Shown here piece by piece: positions 23,767-29,498 of a DNA stretch of 29,498 nt (its first letter is position 1; each line of letters opens with the position of its first letter). Below the pieces are notes generated by a model, which saw nothing but the letters and a program-made list of their open reading frames with translations, was not told where the DNA came from and did not search any database. Made by a program: the position numbers and the translations under genes. Origin of the DNA: a bacterium (lineage in GTDB: Bacteria > Planctomycetota > J058 > JAJDCP01); contig JAUIEM010000074.1 in the NCBI GenBank assembly GCA_030428695.1, positions 1-29,498 of the forward strand, read 5' to 3'.

Positions 23767-25077
23767 ATGCTGCTCCGCACGGCGTTCGTCCTCCTCCTCA
23801 CCACGCCCCTCATCCTGGCCAACACCCAGAGCAACTTCGGCCTGGGGGCGCGGGCGATGGGGATGGGCGGCGCGCAGACGGCCGACGTCCGCGACTTCAG
23901 CGCGACCTACTACAACCCCGCCGGGCTCGGGCGCGCCCGCACCCTCGAGCTCAGCCTCGACATGTTCTACGCCGACTACAAGATGTCGGTCTCGGGCTCC
24001 GACCGCGCCGAGGACGCCGAGCGGGTCGACGACCTCGTCGGCCTGACCCTCGGCCTGGCGGGCCGCTTCCCCTTCGGCCGCGAGGACAGCCGCTTCGCCT
24101 TCGGCATGGGCATCTTCACGCCGGGCACCAGCCTGGTCGGGGCGAGCTCGACGACGACCGGCGACGAGCCCCGCTTCAGCCAGTACGGCGAGGGACAGGA
24201 CAAGATCCACATCCTGCCCGCCTTCTCGGTGCGTATCTTCGACAGCGCGACCTTCGACTCCCTCGACGTCGGCACCCTGCATATCGGGATCGGCGCCTCG
24301 ATCCTCGCCGACATCACCGGCGAGGTCTCGCCGACCATCGACCTCGCCAACAGCAACAACCAGACGGTCGACGTCGACTTCAGCTTCGACGCCCAGTGGG
24401 ACGCGGCGCCGAACTTCGGCCTCCTGTACGAGCCGACCCCGTGGCTGCGCTTCGGCGTCGCCTACCGCGGTGAGCTGTCGTTGAAGATCGACATCGACAT
24501 CGTGATCCAGACCATCCTCGCCCGCGACGCGATGGGCAACATCACCTCCTCGATCGACATCCCGCTCGCCCTCGAGCAGGTCGCCCTCTTCGACCCCCAG
24601 CAGGTCGCGGTCGGCACGGCGATCGACGTCATCCCCGAGCTCACCCTCGCTCTCGACGCGATCTGGCAGGAGTGGTCGGCCTTCCCGACCCAGTTCAACG
24701 TGCTGAGCTCGGACGTGATCCCGACGCCCCAGCGAGTCCCGGCGAACTTCGACGACATCTGGGTGATCCGCTTCGGGGCCGAGTGGCGGCCGTGGGAGGT
24801 GCTCGACCTGCGCTTCGGCTACGCCTACCACCCCAGCCCCGTGCCCGAGCAGACCGGGGTGTCGAACCTCTACGATTCCGACCGCCACATCCTGACCCTC
24901 GGCGTCGGCTACGCCTGGGAGGACGCCTGGCAGCCGGTCAAGATCGACGCCTTCTTCCAGTACCACCACCTCGAGGAACGCGGCCACACCAAGGCGGACC
25001 CGATGAACGAGGTCGGCAGCGCCGACTCCGGCGGCGGGATCTTCGTGCTCGGCATCGGCTTCAAGTTCCTTTTCTGA
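23767..25077 (+). CDS. OMPP1/FadL/TodX-family outer-membrane channel
   Basis: This 436-residue outer-membrane beta-barrel belongs to the family that transports long-chain fatty acids and other hydrophobic compounds. A signal peptide (MLLRTAFVLLLTTPLILA) is followed by the family hallmark near the mature N-terminus: FGLGARAMGMGGAQTAD, then FSATYYNPAGLGRA, which corresponds to the hatch region. Alternating-residue strands run to the end, for example WLRFGVAYRGELSLKID and VLDLRFGYAYHPSPVPEQTG. The last residue is Phe (GIGFKFLF), as expected for BAM-assembled barrels. The ATG at 23767 lacks a strong ribosome site, but it alone gives a full signal peptide. A candidate promoter lies at 23661-23688. 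The DUF1704 gene follows after 80 bases. Confidence 0.92.
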   Translation: MLLRTAFVLLLTTPLILANTQSNFGLGARAMGMGGAQTADVRDFSATYYNPAGLGRARTLELSLDMFYADYKMSVSGSDRAEDAERVDDLVGLTLGLAGRFPFGREDSRFAFGMGIFTPGTSLVGASSTTTGDEPRFSQYGEGQDKIHILPAFSVRIFDSATFDSLDVGTLHIGIGASILADITGEVSPTIDLANSNNQTVDVDFSFDAQWDAAPNFGLLYEPTPWLRFGVAYRGELSLKIDIDIVIQTILARDAMGNITSSIDIPLALEQVALFDPQQVAVGTAIDVIPELTLALDAIWQEWSAFPTQFNVLSSDVIPTPQRVPANFDDIWVIRFGAEWRPWEVLDLRFGYAYHPSPVPEQTGVSNLYDSDRHILTLGVGYAWEDAWQPVKIDAFFQYHHLEERGHTKADPMNEVGSADSGGGIFVLGIGFKFLF

Positions 25078-25157
25078 GGAAGCGCGGCGCTTCCCCCCAC
25101 CGATCGACGGGGCCTGCATCCGCGCGCCCCGCCACCATCACTGTAGGAGGGCCCGCA

Positions 25158-26438
25158 GTGCACGACGACCTCGTCGAGTGGAATGACGCGCTCGTGGCGG
25201 CAGCCAGACCGATCAAGGTGCTGCGCGCGTTCGCCTGGCCCCAGACGCTACGCGGCGCGTTCCTCGACGCCTGGCGCGCCGGCCGCAAGCAGCTCCCCAC
25301 GCCGCCGCCGCCGAAGCCGCTCGACCCCTCGCTGATCGAGCAGCTCACGCCGCTCGCGGAGCGCGAAGGCGACGATCCCGCGTCGTCCTTCCTCGCGCGC
25401 ACCTCGCGCAGCTACCTGACCGCCGCCCTGCTCCTGCAGTCGACCGGCACGGCGGACTTCACCCGCCACTCGGTCGAGCTCTACGGCGCCCCCTCCCAGG
25501 CCGTCACGGCCAGCGGGCTGAGCAACCTCGCCGCCGCCGAGCGCTTCTCCGAGGTCTCGGCGCGTTGGTCGACCTGCGCCCCCGAGGAAGACGCCCCGCT
25601 CAGCGCCGCGGAGACGGCCGCGGCGATCGAGGCGCGGGCGCGGACCTTCCTGACCGGGCACCCCCTCGCCGTCACCCTCGACCCGAACCTCGCCGCGAAG
25701 TGCTCGGCCGGGGCCGACGAGATCAGGCTGCGCGCGGGCAGCTCCTACAGCCGGAACGAGCTCGCCCAGCTCGTCCACCACGAGCTCGAGGTGCACAGCG
25801 CGACCTGCGTCAACGGCTCCCTGCAGCCGCTGAGCGCCCTCTCCCTCGGCGCGCCGCGCACGACGGCCCATCAGGAGGGCCTCGCGACCTTCGCCGAGCT
25901 GATCACCGGCACGATCGACATCGACCGGCTGCGCCGCGTCTCGCTGCGCGTCCGCGCGATCGACCTCGCGCTGCGCGGGGCCGACTTCCTCGACGTGTTC
26001 GAGTTCTTCCTCGAGAACGGCCAGAGCGAGGACGAGAGCTACCACTCGGCCGCGCGCATCTTCCGCGGCGGCGACGTGCGCGGCGGCAGCGTCTTCACCA
26101 AGGACGCGGTGTACCTGCGCGGGCTGTTCGAGGTCCACGCCTTCTTCAACGCCGCCTTCGAAGAGGGCCGCATCGACCTGATCGACCGCTTCTTCAGCGG
26201 TCGCATGACCTGCGCCGACGCGGTCGAGCTCGGCCCGCTGTACGAGGGCGGCGGCCTGGTCGGACCGCGCTATCTGCCCGAGTGGGCGCGGAGCAAAGGC
26301 CAGCTCGCGGCCTACCTCGCCTTCGCCAGCCTGACCCACGGGGTCGAGATGGGCAGCCTGCGCCTCGAGTCCCTCGTCCAGCGCGAGGTCGCGGGCGTGC
26401 CTCCCTGGCTCGAGCGCGAGGAAGACGAGCCGCGCTGA
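25158..26438 (+). CDS. DUF1704 (QEGLA-motif, MATCAP-like) putative zinc metallopeptidase
   Basis: This 426-residue protein matches the DUF1704 family, often named flavohemoglobin expression-modulating QEGLA motif protein. It has HELEVH at 208-213 (an HExxxH zinc site) and HQEGLA at 238-243, whose Glu240 is the likely third ligand. Eukaryotic members (MATCAP) are carboxypeptidases that remove the C-terminal tyrosine of tubulin. The bacterial substrate is unknown. A Pro-rich stretch (about 46-58) separates an N-terminal helical part from the catalytic half. The GTG at 25158 has AGGAGG 7 bases upstream, a strong ribosome site. It follows the FadL-like gene on the same strand and is convergent with lysC, with 8 bases between stops. 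Confidence 0.9.
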   Translation: MHDDLVEWNDALVAAARPIKVLRAFAWPQTLRGAFLDAWRAGRKQLPTPPPPKPLDPSLIEQLTPLAEREGDDPASSFLARTSRSYLTAALLLQSTGTADFTRHSVELYGAPSQAVTASGLSNLAAAERFSEVSARWSTCAPEEDAPLSAAETAAAIEARARTFLTGHPLAVTLDPNLAAKCSAGADEIRLRAGSSYSRNELAQLVHHELEVHSATCVNGSLQPLSALSLGAPRTTAHQEGLATFAELITGTIDIDRLRRVSLRVRAIDLALRGADFLDVFEFFLENGQSEDESYHSAARIFRGGDVRGGSVFTKDAVYLRGLFEVHAFFNAAFEEGRIDLIDRFFSGRMTCADAVELGPLYEGGGLVGPRYLPEWARSKGQLAAYLAFASLTHGVEMGSLRLESLVQREVAGVPPWLEREEDEPR

Positions 26439-26446
26439 GTCTCAGC

Positions 26447-27781
26447 TCAGTCGTCCGCGCGAAAGAAGGTCGCGTGCAGCGCCCGCACCGCGTCCGCCGT
26501 GCGGTCGCCGTCGACGAGCAGGCTGAGGTTGATCTGGCTCGCCCCCATCGAGATCATCACGACGTTGATCGCCTGGCCGCCGAGCGCGGTGAAGGCCCGG
26601 CCGGCGACGCCCGGCGTCGCGCGCAGCCCCTCGCCGACCACGCAGATCTGGCCGAGGCCGCCGAAGCGGTGGACGGTCGCGAAGGCGCCGAGGAGCTCGA
26701 CCGCGCGGTCGAGCGCCGCCCGCGCGCCCGACTCGACGCTGACCGAGACCGAGACCTCCGAGCTCGCGATCACGTCGAGGCTGATGCCGCACTGGGCGAA
26801 GACCTCCGCGATGCGGGCGAGGAAGCCGGCCTGGCCGAGCATGCGGCTGCTGATGATGTCGATCATCGTCACGTCGGACTTCGACGAGATCGACTTGACC
26901 ACCCGCCGGGTGGCCTCGGCCCCCTTCCGGATCGTGGTGCCCGGCGCCGCCGGCTCGAAGGTGTTGAGGACGCGGATCGGGATGTCCCGCTGCATCGCCG
27001 GCGCCATCGTCGCCGGATGGATCACCTTCGCGCCGAAGGTCGCGAGCTCGGCGGCCTCGGCGAAGCTCAACATCGGCAGCGGCTGCGGGTCCTCGACGAT
27101 GCGGGGGTCGGCGGTCATCACCCCGGACACGTCGGTCCAGATCTGGACCTCCCGCGCCCCGACCGCGGCGCCGAAGATCGCGGCGGTGAAGTCCGAGCCG
27201 CCGCGCCCCAGGGTGGTGATCTGCCCGCTCTCGGTCTTCGCGATGAAGCCGGTGATCACCGGCACGAGGTCGAGGCGCAGGGTCGAGACACAGGCGGCGA
27301 TGCGCTTGTCGGTGCCGGGCAGGGGCCGCGCCGCGCCGAAGCTCTCGTCGGTCAGGAGGCCGAGCTCCCAGGCCGGGAAGTCCTCGGCGTCGACGCCGCG
27401 GCCGCGCAGGCTCGCCGCGACCACCTTGCAGCTCATGCGCTCGCCGAAGCTGACGATGCGGTCGCGGGTGCGGGGCGTCAGCTCGCCGAGCAGGGAGACG
27501 ACGGTCAGCAGCTGGTCGAGCTCGGCGAGCTCGGCGTCGAGCAGGTCGGCCGGCAGCTCGAGGGCCTCGAGCAGCGCGGCGTGCCGGCGGGCGATGCTGC
27601 CGTCGGGGCGTTCGCCTTCCAGGGCGTTGTCGGCCGCCGCGAGCAGCAGGTCGGTGACGCCGGCGTGGGCCGAGCACACGACCAACGGCCGGTCCTCGAG
27701 GGCGCGCTGCACGATCGTGCCGACCTGGCGGATCGCGTCGGCGCTGCCGACGGAGGTTCCCCCGAACTTCATCACCAGCAT
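26447..27781 (-). CDS. lysC: Aspartate kinase
   Basis: This 444-residue enzyme phosphorylates aspartate, the first step towards lysine, threonine and methionine, and diaminopimelate. The N-terminus has MKFGGTSVGSA. Further family blocks are GRGGSDFTAAIFGAAVGA, IWTDVSGVMTADPRIV, and FGAKVIHPATMAPAMQRDIPI. The last 150 residues hold two ACT domains for feedback regulation (around ISSKSDVTMIDI and GLGQICVVGEGL). The length is normal for a monofunctional enzyme, and no homoserine dehydrogenase domain follows. GGAG lies 5 bases before the ATG. The aldehyde dehydrogenase gene ends 61 bases upstream on the same strand, so the two may form an operon. Confidence 0.96.
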   Translation of the reverse strand: MLVMKFGGTSVGSADAIRQVGTIVQRALEDRPLVVCSAHAGVTDLLLAAADNALEGERPDGSIARRHAALLEALELPADLLDAELAELDQLLTVVSLLGELTPRTRDRIVSFGERMSCKVVAASLRGRGVDAEDFPAWELGLLTDESFGAARPLPGTDKRIAACVSTLRLDLVPVITGFIAKTESGQITTLGRGGSDFTAAIFGAAVGAREVQIWTDVSGVMTADPRIVEDPQPLPMLSFAEAAELATFGAKVIHPATMAPAMQRDIPIRVLNTFEPAAPGTTIRKGAEATRRVVKSISSKSDVTMIDIISSRMLGQAGFLARIAEVFAQCGISLDVIASSEVSVSVSVESGARAALDRAVELLGAFATVHRFGGLGQICVVGEGLRATPGVAGRAFTALGGQAINVVMISMGASQINLSLLVDGDRTADAVRALHATFFRADD

Positions 27782-27842
27782 CGCGGCTCCTCCCCGGCGG
27801 GACGCATCTCCACTCCTTGCATCGGCAGAAGGGCGGGAGCGC

Positions 27843-29498
27843 TTAAGAGAGGAGGGAGTGGACGATCAGGGCGGGCAGCTTTCCGTAGCTCGGGGCGGCC
27901 TCGAAGGCGAGCAGCTGCCAGGCGATCTTGCAGGCCGTGCGGTGGCTCGCGAAGTAGGGCAGCTTGTAGCTGAGGCTGAAGGGACCGCGGACCACGCTGC
28001 GCGAGGGCCGGTCGAGGTAGAGGGTGTTGTGCACCCAGCCCCGCCCGCTCTGGATGTCGCGATCGCCGTGACCGGGGAAGGCGCCCCAGGGGGTGACGGC
28101 GAGGGCGTAGCCGAGGGCGGCCCAGATGTTGATCGCCACGGTCCCGTAGCGCAGCTCGAGGATCGCCCGGTCGAGCAGGCCGGGGTTCCGCCGCTCGACC
28201 TTCGGCGGGATCAGGATGCCGACGTTCAGCGAGCCGAACACTCGCTCGTTGCAGAGCTCCGCGGCCTTCATCAGGAAGTCGCTCGCGCTCGAGGCCTGCA
28301 GCGGCACCTCGGCGAGCAGCCCGCAGAAGGCCTCCTCGCGGAAGCAGATCTCGTCCGGGTTGGACGCGTCGAGCCCGGGGATCAGGGTCCACGGCACGAC
28401 CGACTCCTTGACCCCGCGCGACAGCTTCTCGGCCTCGGGATGCGCGGCGAGGAAGCTGCGGTAGCGCTCGTGGGCGCCGGGATAGTAGGCCTTGCGCTCG
28501 GGGGTCTGGGTCAGGTAGCGGCGGATCGCGTCGAGGAAGGCCTCGCGCTGCGGCCAGTCGGCGGCCGTCACCAGCAGCTTGGTCGCGTTGCAGTTGAACG
28601 AGCCGTTGTTGGTGACGGTCGAGGCGATGTTCTCGGCCTGGTATTCGAGCTCGCGCTTCGACCAGCGCCCCGGCACGACGATCACCGGCGAGACGTTGCC
28701 GAGCTCAGCGCTGATCTCGCGTTCGTTGTAGCGCTCGCCCTCGGCCCGGCGCGTTTCGCCCTCTTCGCCCGGGCCCCAGACGATCGCGTCGAAGGTGCGG
28801 TGCGAGCCGGTCAGGTGGATCGAGTCGACCGCCTCGTGCTCGCTGAGGTACTTCCCGATCTTCAATCCGCCGTAGGCGAAGGCGAGCACGCCCTCCTGGG
28901 TCAGCGGGGCGAGGATGCGCTCGAAGACGAAGCCGAGATAGTCGTTGACGGGGTTCATCTTGAGGATGACGACGCGATGCTCGTGGAACAGCTTGTACAG
29001 CGCGTCCAGGGGACCGATGCTGCTGACGTTCCCGGCCGCGAGCACCAGGCACAGCGAGCCTTCCCCGGCCTCTTGCCGGAACACCCCGGCGCGCATCGTG
29101 TCGAAGTTCTGCCGCGTCACCTCCGGCGCCATCCAGACCTCGGCCGAGATGCCACGCATCGCGATCGTGTCGAGCCGGGTCTCGGGGAACACCTGCGCGG
29201 CCAGCAGGCAGGACCCCTCGATCTCGCGGGGCGCGCCGACGATGCTCGTCACGCCGTCGCGCTCGATCTCGTCGAGGGAGCGGATCATCAGCCGCAGGTG
29301 CCGCGCGAGCACGACCGGCCCCCCGAGGATCTCCTCGGCGGCGCCGCTCGTGTCGGGGGCCAGACCCTTCTTCTCGACCGCGCGCTGGACCCACTCGGCC
29401 GCGTACTTCAGCGTGTTCTGCAGGCAGCGCTCGAGCAGCTCGCGGCGGCGCGGGAAGCTGGTCGCCGGCCACGACGCCTGATTCTCGGACAGCCGGGC
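27843..29498 (-). CDS. Aldehyde dehydrogenase family protein, partial at the N-terminus
   Basis: At least 551 residues are visible; the frame stays open to the window edge, so the start lies beyond it. The NAD(P)-dependent aldehyde dehydrogenase fold is recognised from the general-base motif ELGNVSPVIV, the catalytic Cys (visible residue 303) in NNGSFNCNATKLLV, the CFREEAFCGLLAEVPL region, and a C-terminal ERVFGSLNVGILIPP block. The start of the visible part (NQASWPATSFPRRRELLERC) resembles the normal ALDH N-terminal helix, so little is probably missing. The specific aldehyde cannot be inferred. lysC follows 61 bases downstream. This raises, but does not prove, a link to amino-acid metabolism such as the aspartate semialdehyde neighbourhood. 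This is not an Asd-type dehydrogenase. Confidence 0.9.
   Translation of the reverse strand, partial: ARLSENQASWPATSFPRRRELLERCLQNTLKYAAEWVQRAVEKKGLAPDTSGAAEEILGGPVVLARHLRLMIRSLDEIERDGVTSIVGAPREIEGSCLLAAQVFPETRLDTIAMRGISAEVWMAPEVTRQNFDTMRAGVFRQEAGEGSLCLVLAAGNVSSIGPLDALYKLFHEHRVVILKMNPVNDYLGFVFERILAPLTQEGVLAFAYGGLKIGKYLSEHEAVDSIHLTGSHRTFDAIVWGPGEEGETRRAEGERYNEREISAELGNVSPVIVVPGRWSKRELEYQAENIASTVTNNGSFNCNATKLLVTAADWPQREAFLDAIRRYLTQTPERKAYYPGAHERYRSFLAAHPEAEKLSRGVKESVVPWTLIPGLDASNPDEICFREEAFCGLLAEVPLQASSASDFLMKAAELCNERVFGSLNVGILIPPKVERRNPGLLDRAILELRYGTVAINIWAALGYALAVTPWGAFPGHGDRDIQSGRGWVHNTLYLDRPSRSVVRGPFSLSYKLPYFASHRTACKIAWQLLAFEAAPSYGKLPALIVHSLLS

Overview
The window is a high-GC (roughly 70% by eye), gene-dense stretch from a Gram-negative, diderm-type bacterium. 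Evidence for the cell type is a FadL-like outer-membrane protein, a lipobox lipoprotein, two periplasmic SurA/PpiD-like isomerases and several Sec signal peptides. The mix of a soluble Ser/Thr kinase, a squalene-oxidase-repeat exported protein, large unrecognised secreted proteins and GTG/TTG starts suggests a high-GC planctomycete or a similar environmental lineage. No rRNA or other taxonomic marker is present, so this is low confidence.

Layout. Positions 1-6788 (minus strand) form one apparent operon running parvulin/SurA-like protein, RnfD, RnfG-like protein, ScpB, PpiD-like protein (cut by the window edge). Two junctions are ATGA overlaps. The RnfG-like protein carries a long Lys/Glu/Ala repeat domain and an extra transmembrane hairpin inside its FMN-binding domain. 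A compact divergent promoter region (6789-6972) separates this operon from a peroxiredoxin and an adenine-type DNA methyltransferase (plus strand). Convergent to the methyltransferase is a protein that looks like an arginyl-tRNA synthetase whose catalytic HIGH motif has decayed. A 715-bp gene-free stretch (10497-11211) full of palindromes and repeats follows, then a STAS-domain protein, RecN and a small FlgM-like protein (all minus).

From 13686 a lower-GC 400-bp gap leads to an exported squalene-oxidase-repeat protein (plus), a four-helix membrane protein (minus) and a small single-helix protein (plus). The last of these is interrupted, without loss of frame, by a 240-bp element with 56-bp inverted repeats. 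A zinc-ribbon Ser/Thr kinase and a 990-aa lipoprotein follow on the minus strand, each with a palindrome just upstream. Then come an exported 640-aa protein (minus) diverging from a FadL-family porin (plus), a DUF1704/MATCAP-like metallopeptidase (plus), aspartate kinase (minus) and an aldehyde dehydrogenase (minus, running off the end).

Most interesting points: the RnfD/RnfG pair without other Rnf subunits visible and with unusual architecture; the ArgRS-like pseudoenzyme; and the in-frame palindromic element, comparable in behaviour to Rickettsia palindromic elements. No tRNA, rRNA, CRISPR array or transposase gene was seen.
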